Shown here: positions 45,012 to 55,385 of the stretch, one piece after another
Position numbering within the stretch: the stretch's first letter is position 1
How the letters are laid out: the number at the start of each line of letters is the position of its first letter
NCBI GenBank assembly: GCA_036397815.1
Contig: DASWIE010000030.1
Coordinates: 15,975-79,974, forward strand
DNA length: 64,000 nucleotides
DNA from: DASQFY01 sp036397815
GTDB taxonomy: Bacteria > Chloroflexota > Limnocylindria > QHBO01
Direction: 5' to 3'
Position numbers and translations under genes: made by a program
The notes under the pieces: model-generated
The model's input: the letters and a program-made list of their open reading frames with translations, nothing else
Database searches by the model: none
What the model was told of the DNA's origin: nothing

Positions 45012-45760
45012 CCCGCCGCGGGACTGCGCTCGCCTCGGTCCAAGAGGCGTTCGATCGCGGCGATCACCAGGCCGTGCTGCGCCTGACCGAGTCGATCCTC
45101 GCCGAGCGACCCGGCGACGATGCCGCCCACGAGTTCCGCGCGCGCTCGCTCCTGGCACTGGGACGTGCCGAGGAGGCCGAGCGGCATGCCAGCGATGCGG
45201 TCCGCCTGGACCCCGATGAGATCCGCTATCGCGAGCTGTTGGCGCAGGCCCTGGCGGCTGGTGGGGCGCACCGCGACGCCGCCGTGGAATACCGGCGCCT
45301 GGCGCTCAACGACCCGCGACAGGCTGCCTGGATCGTGGCCGAGGCCGCCGAGCGCCTTGACGCGGCGCAGGCCACGGAAGCGGTCGACGCCGCCCGACGC
45401 GCCGTGCGGCTGGATCCGCGGAACGCGGCGGGCCAGCTGGCCCTGGCCCAGGGGCTGGCGCGAATCGGCGATGCCCGTGGCGCGCTGCAGGCCGCCGGAT
45501 CTGCGGTCGAGCTGCTGCCCGGCGATCCCGCCGCCCGCGAGGCGCTGGCGGACGCCCACTGGCTGTCCGGTCAGGAGGCCGCCGCCTTCTCGGACTTCCG
45601 CGGCCTGGCGATGGAGCTCAGCGGGCCGGCGCGCGAGCGGGTGCTCCGCAAGGCGCGAGCCCTGTACAGCCGGCGGGCGGGGCCGTTCGGGCGCGTCCTC
45701 GCCGCCGTGCCGTGGGCGTTCGCCGTCGCCCTGCGGCGCGGCTGGGCGCAGGTCGGGTGA
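45008..45760 (+). CDS. Tetratricopeptide-repeat protein
   Basis: 250 residues made of about five TPR units, for example HEFRARSLLALGRAEEAERH and NAAGQLALAQGLARIGDARG. No signal peptide; a hydrophobic stretch near the C-terminus (FGRVLAAVPWAFAVAL) could anchor it. Probably a protein-protein adaptor. Overlaps both neighbours by 4 bases; the partner may be the methyltransferase or the HTH protein, which is inference. Confidence 0.8.
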   Translation: MTRRGTALASVQEAFDRGDHQAVLRLTESILAERPGDDAAHEFRARSLLALGRAEEAERHASDAVRLDPDEIRYRELLAQALAAGGAHRDAAVEYRRLALNDPRQAAWIVAEAAERLDAAQATEAVDAARRAVRLDPRNAAGQLALAQGLARIGDARGALQAAGSAVELLPGDPAAREALADAHWLSGQEAAAFSDFRGLAMELSGPARERVLRKARALYSRRAGPFGRVLAAVPWAFAVALRRGWAQVG

Positions 45761-46155
45761 GCGCCGGTCGCCGGCCGACGCCCTCGGCCGCCGGATCGGG
45801 CACCACCGCGGGGGTGCTGCGAGACCATTTGGCCGCCGCGCTGGGGAGCGCCATGCGTCGGGCCGAGCCGGAGGCGGTGGCCCTGACCGCCGATCGCACG
45901 AAGGCCATGGCGGTGGCGCTGGTCGGCCTCCCCGATTCGACGCCGGTCGACCTGACTCGCCTGGAAGTCGGCACCCGCCAGGCGGGTGTGATCCTGGGCT
46001 TCCATCCCGAGCACGTGCGGCGTCTGATTCGATCCGGCCGCCTGCGTGCCCGGCGGCTGGGCGGGGACTACCGCGTGACGCTCGACGACCTGTGGCCGCT
46101 GATCGAGGTGCGATACCGTGAGCCCGGCCGGCGCCGGCTGCGGCCGCGGCGATGA
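45757..46155 (+). CDS. Small helix-turn-helix (excisionase/MerR-like) protein
   Basis: 132 residues from GTG 45757. The C-terminal third carries an excisionase-type helix-turn-helix: QAGVILGFHPEHVRRLIRSG, then RLRARRLGGDYRVTLDDL. The first 80 residues are Ala/Arg-rich and without a recognised fold. No integrase or phage gene is near, so it is more likely a small regulator than a true excisionase. Overlaps the acetyltransferase ATG by 4 bases. Confidence 0.72.
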   Translation: MSAGRRPTPSAAGSGTTAGVLRDHLAAALGSAMRRAEPEAVALTADRTKAMAVALVGLPDSTPVDLTRLEVGTRQAGVILGFHPEHVRRLIRSGRLRARRLGGDYRVTLDDLWPLIEVRYREPGRRRLRPRR

Positions 46156-46691
46156 GCTCGCTGCGGGTCGTGCCCTCCGCCGAGCTCAGCGCTGCCGAGT
46201 GGTCGACGCTGACCGACCTCTGCGTGGCCGCATTCAACGAGCCCTGGGATAGTTACTGGGAGGACATCGGTCCAGGCGTCCACGTGCTGGCCGAAGACCC
46301 GGAGCGCGGCATCCTGGCCCACGCCGCGATCGTCGACCGGCTGCTCTATCCGGGCGACGCTGTCCTGCGGGCCGGCTACGTCGAGGCGGTCGCCGTGTGG
46401 CCGGACCTCCAGCGCACCGGCCTCGGCACGCGGGTGATGGAGGTCATCGACCGCATAGTCGACGAGCGATACGAGCTCGGCGCGCTGGGGACCGGCAGCC
46501 AGCCGTTCTACGCCCGCCTCGGCTGGGTCGTCTGGCAGGGTCCCACCTGGATCCGCAACCGGGACGGCACACTCGAGCGGTCGCCGGACGAAGACGGCGG
46601 CATCATGGTCCGCATCACGCCACGGACACCGCGCGGGCTCGACCTGGCTCTGCCGATAGCCGTCGACTGGCGCCCCGGCGAGGTCTGGTAG
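46152..46691 (+). CDS. Aminoglycoside 2'-N-acetyltransferase-like GNAT enzyme
   Basis: 179 residues, the length of AAC(2')-I enzymes. The order of motifs follows the mycobacterial AAC(2')-Ic as I remember it: LRAGYVEAVAVWPDLQRTGL, then YELGALGTGSQPFYARLGW, a PDEDG acidic stretch and the C-terminal DWRPGEVW, ending in Trp. The acetyl-CoA loop is QRTGLG near 86-91. Natural chromosomal copies in mycobacteria may have cell-wall substrates, so drug resistance is not implied. Follows the HTH gene with a 4-base overlap. Confidence 0.8.
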   Translation: MSSLRVVPSAELSAAEWSTLTDLCVAAFNEPWDSYWEDIGPGVHVLAEDPERGILAHAAIVDRLLYPGDAVLRAGYVEAVAVWPDLQRTGLGTRVMEVIDRIVDERYELGALGTGSQPFYARLGWVVWQGPTWIRNRDGTLERSPDEDGGIMVRITPRTPRGLDLALPIAVDWRPGEVW

Positions 46692-46711
46692 GGCCGGGAC
46701 TGAGCTCGCGG

Positions 46712-46717
46712 TACAAT
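46712..46717 (+). promoter_or_regulatory. Possible -10 element for ppdK
   Basis: TACAAT in the 63-base gap before ppdK matches 5 of 6 consensus bases. No -35 was convincing. Its location about 38 bases before the start codon is plausible. Confidence 0.3.
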
Positions 46718-46754
46718 CGGGGCTCCCCAGCAGATACGAGGACTGTGCCAGCGC

Positions 46755-49739
46755 ATGGCCGGAACCACCCGCAAGCGTGTAGCGAAGCCGAAGGCCGCCA
46801 CGAAGCCCGCTGCATCCACGGCGGCCGCTGAGGCATCGGCTCCGCCAGTCGCCCCCACCGGCCAGCTAATCTACACCTTCGCGGAGGGCAACGCCCAGAT
46901 GCGCGCGCTCCTGGGAGGAAAGGGCGCGGGCCTTGCCGAGATGACCAAGGCGGGCCTGCCGGTGCCTCCCGGCTTCACGATCACGACCGAGGCCTGCAAC
47001 GCCTACTACGCCGCGGGCAAGGAGCTGCCGCCCGGCCTGTGGGACGACGTGCTGGCGCACATGGCGGAGCTGGAGCGGGAGACCGGCAAGGGCTTCGGTG
47101 ACCCGAACAACCCGCTCCTCGTCAGCGTTCGTTCCGGGGCGGCGTTCTCGATGCCCGGCATGATGGACACGGTCCTCAACCTGGGACTCAACGAGCACAC
47201 CGTGGCCGGCCTCATCGAGCTGACCGGCAACGAGCGCTTCGGCTATGACGCCTGGCGCCGCTTCATCGCCATGTTCGGGCGCATCGTGCTCGACATCCCG
47301 GCCAGCGAATTCGACGAGCCGTTCGACGCGCTCAAGGAGCTGCGCGGCGCCAAGCTCGACACCGACGTGTCCGCGGAGGATCTGCGCGAGATCGCGGACA
47401 CCTATCGGGAGGTCGTGCGCACGCACACCGGCGAGCATTTCCCGACGGATCCGTACAGGCAGCTGGAGCTGGCCACCCGCGCGGTCTTCGACAGCTGGTT
47501 CGGCAAGCGCGCCCACGACTACCGCGAGTTCAACAAGATCCCGCACGACCTGGGCACCGCGGTGAGCGTGGTGACCATGGTCTTCGGCAACATGGGGACC
47601 GATTCGGGGACCGGCGTCGCCTTCACGCGCGACCCGAACACCGGGGCGAAGGAGCTGTACGGCGAGTACCTGACCAACGCCCAGGGCGAGGACGTGGTGG
47701 CCGGCATCCGGACGCCGGCCAAGATCAGCCACATGCGCGACGAGCTGCCGGAGGTCTACGGCGAGTTCACCGCCATCGCGGAGCGCCTGGAGCGGCATTA
47801 CCGCGACGTGCAGGACCTGGAGTTCACCATCGAGCGCGGCAAGCTGTACATGCTCCAGACCCGCTCAGCAAAGCGCACCGCGCCGGCCGCGGTGAAGATC
47901 GCGGTCGACATGGCCAACGAGGGCATCCTGAGCAGGGAGGAGGCTCTGCAGCGGGTCGATCCCGCGCAGATCGTCCAGCTCCTGCTGCCGCGCTTCGACG
48001 AGGCGGCCAAAGCCAAGGTGCAGGACCGCTTCCTGGCCAAGGGCCTGAACGCTTCACCCGGCGCCGCCACCGGCAAGGCGATCTTCGACCCGGATCGCGC
48101 GGTCGAGGCCAAGACGGCCGGCGACCCCGTGATCCTGGTCCGGATCGAGACCAGTCCGGACGACGTGCACGGCATGCTGGCCGCCCGGGGCGTGCTGACC
48201 GCTCGCGGCGGCGCCACCAGCCATGCGGCTGTGGTGGCGCGCTCCATGGGCCTGCCCTGCGTTGCCGGGGCCGAGTCGCTGCTCATCGACTACGCCGAGC
48301 GGACCATGCGTGCCGGAGGCGTCACCGTCAAAGAGGGCGAGATGATCAGCATCGACGGCACCACCGGCGAGATCTACGCCGGCGAGCTGCCGACCATCGA
48401 GGCCCGCTTCGAGGACGAGCACGACCTGGCCACCCTTCTCGAATGGGCCGATGCGGTGCGCCGCCTGCAGGTCTGGGCCAACGCCGACTATCCGCGCGAC
48501 GCGGAGCGCGCTCGCGCCTTCGGCGCGCAGGGCATCGGGCTGTGCCGAACCGAGCACATGTTCTTCGAGGAGGAGCGGCTGCCGACGGTGCAGCGCATGA
48601 TCCTGAACGCCACGCGCGCCACCGAGGCCAAGCGCCGGCGGGACGCCGGCGCGGAGCTGGATGCCGACGACCGCGAGGCGGTGGAGGTCTTCGACGCCGC
48701 ACTGGCCGAGCTTGAAACCGCCCAGACCGATGATTTCGCCGGCCTCTTCCGTGCCATGGACGGCCTGCCGGTCGTGATCCGCCTGATCGACCCGCCGCTC
48801 CACGAGTTCCTTCCGTCTCACGACGAGCTGCTGGTCGACGTCACGCGGCTGCGCACCATCCTCGAGACCGACGGCGCCAACCGGCTCGATGCTGGCATCG
48901 TCCAGCAGGGGCTGGTGAAGCTGTTCGGCAAGAAGGACGCGGCGCGCGCGATGCGGAAGCTGCGGCTCTCCGGACCCGAGGCGGAAGGGAATGGAGTCGA
49001 TCGGTCCAAGCTGGAGAGGGATCTGGCCGAGAAGGAGGAGCTGCTCGCCGCCGTCGAGGCGATGCGCGAGCAGAACCCGATGCTCGGCATGCGCGGCTGC
49101 CGCCTGGGGCTGCTGATCCCGGACATCGTCCGCATGCAGACCCGGGCCATCCTGGCCGGGGCGACGCGGGTGGCAGCCGAGGGGATCACCCCGCTGCCCG
49201 AGATCATGATCCCCCTCGTCGGCCACGTGAACGAGCTGGCCGAGACGCGACGCGTGCTCGAGGCCGAGGTCGCCCGCATCGTGATGGAGACCGGCCAGCA
49301 GGTGCGCTACAAGTTCGGGACCATGATCGAGGTGCCGCGCGGCGCGCTCACCGCCGACGAGATCGCGAAGCACGCCGAGTTCTTCAGCTTCGGCACCAAC
49401 GACCTGACCCAGATGACCTTCGGGTTCTCGCGCGACGACGCGGAGGGCAAGTTCTTGCTCCAGTACGTCGACCGCAAGATCCTGCCGGAGAACCCGTTCC
49501 AGGTCCTGGATCGCGACGGGGTGGGGCAGCTGGTGCGCCTGGCGACCGAACGGGGCCGCAAGACGCGCAAGAACCTCAAGGTCGGCATCTGCGGCGAGCA
49601 CGGCGGCGATCCGGCGAGCATCGCCTTCTGCCACGAGGTGGGGCTGGACTACGTCTCCTGCTCGCCGTTCCGCGTCCCTGTCGCGCGCCTTGCCGCCGCC
49701 CAGGCGGCGATCAGCGGAGCCGAGGCCCGCGACAAGTAA
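46755..49739 (+). CDS. ppdK: Pyruvate, phosphate dikinase (enlarged)
   Basis: Interconverts pyruvate/ATP/Pi with PEP/AMP/PPi. 994 residues against a usual 870-890. Extra parts: about 35 Lys/Ala-rich N-terminal residues, roughly 24 near 620-645 (RRRDAGAELDADDREAVEVF) and roughly 50 near 700-755 ahead of NPMLGMRGCRLG. The phosphorylated H490 is in GGATSHAAVV and the catalytic C946 in GICGEHGGDP. No sign of frameshift. Convergent with the anti-sigma gene, 16 bases apart. Confidence 0.95.
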   Translation: MAGTTRKRVAKPKAATKPAASTAAAEASAPPVAPTGQLIYTFAEGNAQMRALLGGKGAGLAEMTKAGLPVPPGFTITTEACNAYYAAGKELPPGLWDDVLAHMAELERETGKGFGDPNNPLLVSVRSGAAFSMPGMMDTVLNLGLNEHTVAGLIELTGNERFGYDAWRRFIAMFGRIVLDIPASEFDEPFDALKELRGAKLDTDVSAEDLREIADTYREVVRTHTGEHFPTDPYRQLELATRAVFDSWFGKRAHDYREFNKIPHDLGTAVSVVTMVFGNMGTDSGTGVAFTRDPNTGAKELYGEYLTNAQGEDVVAGIRTPAKISHMRDELPEVYGEFTAIAERLERHYRDVQDLEFTIERGKLYMLQTRSAKRTAPAAVKIAVDMANEGILSREEALQRVDPAQIVQLLLPRFDEAAKAKVQDRFLAKGLNASPGAATGKAIFDPDRAVEAKTAGDPVILVRIETSPDDVHGMLAARGVLTARGGATSHAAVVARSMGLPCVAGAESLLIDYAERTMRAGGVTVKEGEMISIDGTTGEIYAGELPTIEARFEDEHDLATLLEWADAVRRLQVWANADYPRDAERARAFGAQGIGLCRTEHMFFEEERLPTVQRMILNATRATEAKRRRDAGAELDADDREAVEVFDAALAELETAQTDDFAGLFRAMDGLPVVIRLIDPPLHEFLPSHDELLVDVTRLRTILETDGANRLDAGIVQQGLVKLFGKKDAARAMRKLRLSGPEAEGNGVDRSKLERDLAEKEELLAAVEAMREQNPMLGMRGCRLGLLIPDIVRMQTRAILAGATRVAAEGITPLPEIMIPLVGHVNELAETRRVLEAEVARIVMETGQQVRYKFGTMIEVPRGALTADEIAKHAEFFSFGTNDLTQMTFGFSRDDAEGKFLLQYVDRKILPENPFQVLDRDGVGQLVRLATERGRKTRKNLKVGICGEHGGDPASIAFCHEVGLDYVSCSPFRVPVARLAAAQAAISGAEARDK

Positions 49740-49755
49740 TACCCCGCCCGCGCCC

Positions 49756-50448
49756 TCAGGGCGAGGGCGTCGGCGATGGCGTGGGCGTCTCGGTGAGAGT
49801 GGGCGTGGGGGTCGGCGAGGGCGTGGGCGTCTCCGACTCCGACGGTGTTGGCGTGGGGCTCCCGGTCGGGGTCGTGCCCGATGCGCTCGGCGTCACGGAT
49901 GCGGATGGGCTCGCCGACACCGTCGGGCGCGGCGTGACGGGACGCGGCGCCGGGCCCGGTTGGATGAGCGGTGGCGAGGTCGGCGGCGGCGTCGGGGCAG
50001 CGGTCCCGGCGGGTTCCATCGACGAGGTCGATGCGGCCGATCCTTCTGCGCTCGGAGGCTGCGAGGACTCTCCCGTGCCGCCCAAGACGGCCTGGCCCGG
50101 CGTCTCGCCGGCGTTCGCGTCCACCCGGTCGGCCAGGCCCTGCAGGTCCATCATCCGCCAGGTCGCCAGCCCGATGAGCGTCGCGGCGACCGTCACGCCG
50201 GCGAAGGCAGCCGCGAATCGCCCAGCGCGACGGAGGGTGGTGACCGGCCGTCGGGCACCCGCCAGCGAGGGCGGCATGGTTGCTCGACCCGGATCGATCG
50301 ATGTGAGCAGATCCAGCGCGCTGATCCGTGCCGTGCAGGCGGCGCAGAGCGACGCATGCAGCGCAAGGTCGCGTGCCGGCTCGCCCCGCGCTCCGGTGAG
50401 CAGCCATTGGTCGAAGCGCTCGTGCGGATCCGCGGCGCGCCTGGTCAT
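49756..50448 (-). CDS. Anti-sigma factor with zinc-type N-terminus and Pro/Thr/Ser tail
   Basis: 230 residues. H31, C35 and C38 (HASLCAAC) give the HxxxCxxC signature of zinc anti-sigma factors. A membrane segment lies near 77-96. The outside part, residues about 100-230, is almost only Pro, Thr, Ser, Ala and Glu with PTPSPTPTP-type repeats, as in cell-wall-spanning linkers. It overlaps the sigma gene stop by 4 bases, which supports the pair. The DNA of the tail is a low-complexity GGCGTG/GGGCGTC run. Confidence 0.82.
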   Translation of the reverse strand: MTRRAADPHERFDQWLLTGARGEPARDLALHASLCAACTARISALDLLTSIDPGRATMPPSLAGARRPVTTLRRAGRFAAAFAGVTVAATLIGLATWRMMDLQGLADRVDANAGETPGQAVLGGTGESSQPPSAEGSAASTSSMEPAGTAAPTPPPTSPPLIQPGPAPRPVTPRPTVSASPSASVTPSASGTTPTGSPTPTPSESETPTPSPTPTPTLTETPTPSPTPSP

Positions 50449-51044
50449 CGAGCGACGCCCGTGGGCGCGCCCATCGCGCGATCGGCGACCTCGCGAATCC
50501 TGTCACCCAGCTCGCCACCTGGCGTATCGACCAGCTCCTGCGGATTCGCCGTCGCCATGACGGCGGCCAGGTATCGCTGCCGGGCACGCGCCACCGTCCG
50601 CAGGCTCGACCCGGTTGGCATCCCCAGGATCGTCTCCACGTCGATCGGATCGAAACGTTCGACCGTCGAGGCCACGAGCGCGGCGCGGGGCACGATGGGC
50701 AGCGCGGCAAGCCCGTCGAAGACGGGGTCCGCAGCTCCCAGGCCGCGCAGGGCCGCACGCCGCTCGCGATCCCATGGACCGGCACGCGGCCGAGATCCAC
50801 GGCGGAGCCGGCGAAGGACGCGGGCCCGCAGCCAGGCGGCGGCCCGCTCGGGATGCCGCAGCTCGGCGGAGCGCCGGACTCCCTCCTCGAGTGCCCCGGT
50901 GGCGGCCCTCGCCGCGCGCGGCCGGTCGCCAAGCGAGACGAGCAGCGCGAATCCGTGCAGCCGCGCGCCGTGGATGTCACGGAACGCGGCGCGGCGCAGG
51001 GTCGGTTCGCGCAGATCGAGCGGTGGCGGTGGGGCGCGCGTGAT
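50445..51044 (-). CDS. ECF-like sigma factor with no standard start codon
   Basis: Open frame from a TGA at 51081-51083 to the stop at 50445; I translated it by hand. Region 2: FRDIHGARLHGFALLVSLGD, then ELRHPERAAAWLRARVLRRL. Region 4: DGLAALPIVPRAALVASTVE, then FDPIDVETILG and SSLRTVARARQRYL. After the TGA there is no in-frame ATG, GTG or TTG until 50693, inside region 4. GGAGG sits four bases before an ATC at 51044, giving 199 residues; a CTG further in is another option. Overlaps the anti-sigma gene by 4 bases. Confidence 0.68.
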   Translation of the reverse strand: MTRAPPPPLDLREPTLRRAAFRDIHGARLHGFALLVSLGDRPRAARAATGALEEGVRRSAELRHPERAAAWLRARVLRRLRRGSRPRAGPWDRERRAALRGLGAADPVFDGLAALPIVPRAALVASTVERFDPIDVETILGMPTGSSLRTVARARQRYLAAVMATANPQELVDTPGGELGDRIREVADRAMGAPTGVAR

Positions 51045-51170
51045 GGGTCCTCCGGTGGGGAGCGGTGCGGTGCGGCCGGGTCAGCCGTGTGGAGTGTAGA
51101 ACCCGCGTCCAGCCATGGGCGACCCGCCTCCCGGTCGCCTGGCACCCATCGGTCCGTGGAGGGGCCAACC

Positions 51171-51219
51171 TTGACAATGTGGTAAAATCAAGGCCCGCCC
51201 ATTGACAAACCCCTTGACA
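51171..51219 (+). promoter_or_regulatory. dnaG upstream region: three TTGACAA boxes and an extended -10
   Basis: TTGACAA occurs at 51171, 51202 and 51214. TGG plus TAAAAT at 51183-51188 is an extended -10 (5 of 6), giving a start near 51195 and a leader of about 57 bases before dnaG. The first TTGACA is only 6 bases from the -10, so it is not its -35. The other two boxes lie downstream of the inferred start and could bind a regulator. Confidence 0.42.
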
Positions 51220-51251
51220 AGCCGAACCAGTCGGCAGGACCTGCCACCCGT

Positions 51252-53096
51252 ATGACCTCCTCAGGCATCACCGCCGAGATCAAGTCCAAGCTGCCCGTCG
51301 TCGACGTGGTCGGCGAGACGGTCGCCCTCAAGCGCGCCGGCTCGGCCTACAAGGGCCTCTGCCCGTTCCACGCCGAGAAGACGCCATCGTTCCTGGTCAG
51401 CCCTGACCGCGAGACCTGGCATTGCTTCGGCTGCGGCGAGGGCGGCGACATCTTCACCTTCCTGATGCGGCGCGACGGGCTCGACTTTCGGGAGGCGCTG
51501 GCGCGGCTGGCCGAGAAGGCCGGGGTCGAGCTGTCCGAGCGGACGGCGAAGGAGGACCGATACAAGCGGCGCCTGCGCGAGGCGCTCGAGGCCGCCATCG
51601 CCTGGTATCGCGAGGTGCTGCTCCAGTCGCGCCATGCCGAAGCGGCACGGAGCTACCTCGACGAGCGGGGCTTGAGCGAGGCGACCCTCGACCGGTTCGG
51701 GATCGGCTATGCGCCGAACAACTGGGAGATGCTCTCGCGGCGGCTCCTGGGTCGTGGCTTCTCGAACGAAGAGCTGATCGCGGCAGGGCTCGCCAGCGCG
51801 TCGAACCGTGGCGGCGTGATCGATAAATTCCGCGGCCGGATCATCATCCCGATTCGCGACGCGTCGGGGGGTGCGGTGGGACTGGGCGGCCGGATCATGC
51901 CCGGCGCGGAGGGCCCCAAGTACCTCAACTCCCCGGCTGGGCCGCTCTTCGACAAGAGCCGCACGCTGTACGCCATCCATCTTGCCAAGACGGCGATCCG
52001 GCGCGAGAAGCTGACCGTCATCGTCGAGGGCTACACCGATGTGATGGCCGCCCACCAGGCCGGCTTCGAGAACGTCGTTGCAAGCCTGGGCACCGCCCTG
52101 ACGCGCGGGCAGGTCGAGCTGGCCACGCGCTACGCGGACGCGGTGGCGCTCGCCTATGACGTCGACGTCGCGGGCGAGCAGGCGACGCAGCGTGGCCTGA
52201 TCGAGGAGCTGGGGCCGGATCAGAGCGTCTCAAAGGTCCGCGTGGTGCGGATCCCGGCCGGCAAGGATCCTGACGAGCTGATCAGGACCGATCCGGACGC
52301 GTGGCGTGCCGCCGTCGCCGACGCCAAGCCGGTGATCGACTATTTCATCGACCGGACCGTGGCGGAGGTCGACATGAGCTCCGTGGCCGGCAAGCGCGAC
52401 CTGACCGGCCGCGTGCTGGCGCTGCTCAAGCGCGTTGCCGACCCCATCGTTCGCAGCCTCTACCTGCAGCGACTGGCGCAGCTGGTGCAGGTCGAGGAGC
52501 GGGTGCTGGCTGACGCGTTGCAGCGGGAGCCGATTCGTCGGGCAGCCCCGCGGCCGTCGGTGCCGCTCGGTCCGGGAAACGACAATGGCGGGCCCCCGCG
52601 ACTTGCTCTCTCGCCGTTGGAGGCGTCGGCGCTCGAGCTGCTGCTTCGGTACCCATCCCTGGCGGCTGAGCTCGCCGCGGACCAGCCGCTCCCGTTGCGC
52701 GACGCGACCGCGGCCGCGCTGGCGGCGGCCTGGCAGGAGCGCGTCACAGCGACCGATGGGCCACCCGACCTCGAGACGTTTGTTGCCGGGCTGGATCCGG
52801 CATCGGGAGACCTCGCTCACGATCTTCTGGCGATCTCCGGCTCGGGGGAGGGTGAGGCGTTGGACGCGGAGACTGCCTCCGAGGTGCTGCGCGTGACGCT
52901 GCTGCGGCTGCGTGTGGCACGCCTGGAGGAGGACCTGCGTGACGGCCGCCTGCTGCTGGAGGAGGCACAGCGCGAGGGCGACGGAACGCGGCTCGCGACA
53001 TTGGAACAGCAGATGAGTCAGCTGGGCAGGGAGAAAGACAAGGCGACCAAGGCGATGCAAGAGCCGACCGGTGCGGTCGGCATCAGGAGGAGTTGA
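51252..53096 (+). CDS. dnaG: DNA primase
   Basis: Makes RNA primers for replication. 614 residues. The zinc finger has C37, H40, C58 and C61. The RNA-polymerase-like core runs to about 370, with EGYTDVMAAHQAGFENVVAS (Toprim) near 258-277 and ALAYDVDVAGEQATQRGL following, where the usual acidic DxD is DVD. The C-terminal helicase-binding part is Leu/Arg-rich. Followed by rpoD, whose GTG lies 3 bases after the stop. Confidence 0.95.
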   Translation: MTSSGITAEIKSKLPVVDVVGETVALKRAGSAYKGLCPFHAEKTPSFLVSPDRETWHCFGCGEGGDIFTFLMRRDGLDFREALARLAEKAGVELSERTAKEDRYKRRLREALEAAIAWYREVLLQSRHAEAARSYLDERGLSEATLDRFGIGYAPNNWEMLSRRLLGRGFSNEELIAAGLASASNRGGVIDKFRGRIIIPIRDASGGAVGLGGRIMPGAEGPKYLNSPAGPLFDKSRTLYAIHLAKTAIRREKLTVIVEGYTDVMAAHQAGFENVVASLGTALTRGQVELATRYADAVALAYDVDVAGEQATQRGLIEELGPDQSVSKVRVVRIPAGKDPDELIRTDPDAWRAAVADAKPVIDYFIDRTVAEVDMSSVAGKRDLTGRVLALLKRVADPIVRSLYLQRLAQLVQVEERVLADALQREPIRRAAPRPSVPLGPGNDNGGPPRLALSPLEASALELLLRYPSLAAELAADQPLPLRDATAAALAAAWQERVTATDGPPDLETFVAGLDPASGDLAHDLLAISGSGEGEALDAETASEVLRVTLLRLRVARLEEDLRDGRLLLEEAQREGDGTRLATLEQQMSQLGREKDKATKAMQEPTGAVGIRRS

Positions 53097-53098
53097 GC

Positions 53099-55174
<2,076 letters not shown>

Positions 55175-55211
55175 CACGGCGATTTCACCGGCGCATCCCG
55201 ACGACTGGGGT

Positions 55212-55226
55212 GCGCCTGCCAGGCGC
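55212..55226 (+). terminator. Hairpin after rpoD
   Basis: A near-palindrome GCGCCTG-C-CAGGCGC, 37 bases after the rpoD stop, folds into a short GC stem. No T tract follows, so it is a weak terminator candidate. Confidence 0.3.
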
Positions 55227-55348
55227 GTTGGCCGTTGGACGGCGACCCGACTGCCGGTTTGCGAATCCCAGTCGCGCTACGTGGCTGCAGGCCATCCCCG
55301 GGACGGTCGTGCAGGCCAACCTGAGCTCCGCCAAGCAGCATCCTCCGC

Positions 55349-55384
55349 TTGACACCTAGCCTGCCTAGGCCTAGGATCGCTAGG
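55349..55384 (+). promoter_or_regulatory. padR promoter with 30-bp palindromic operator
   Basis: TTGACA (55349-55354), a 17-base spacer and TAGGAT (55372-55377) form a near-ideal promoter. Laid over it at 55355-55384 is CCTAGC-N3-CCTAGG, CCTAGG-N3-GCTAGG, a four-half-site palindrome centred at 55369/55370 and covering the -10. The expected start is about 55384-55386 and the ATG is 55386, so the mRNA is leaderless or nearly so. Autoregulation by PadR is the natural reading. Confidence 0.78.
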
Positions 55385-55385
55385 T

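Noticed and set aside
45757..46155. Phage excisionase
   Set aside because: HTH pattern fits the family but no integrase, attachment site or phage gene is near.
49756..50000. Repeat-rich DNA looking like a CRISPR or minisatellite
   Set aside because: It is coding for the Pro/Thr/Ser tail of the anti-sigma factor, with irregular units and no spacers.
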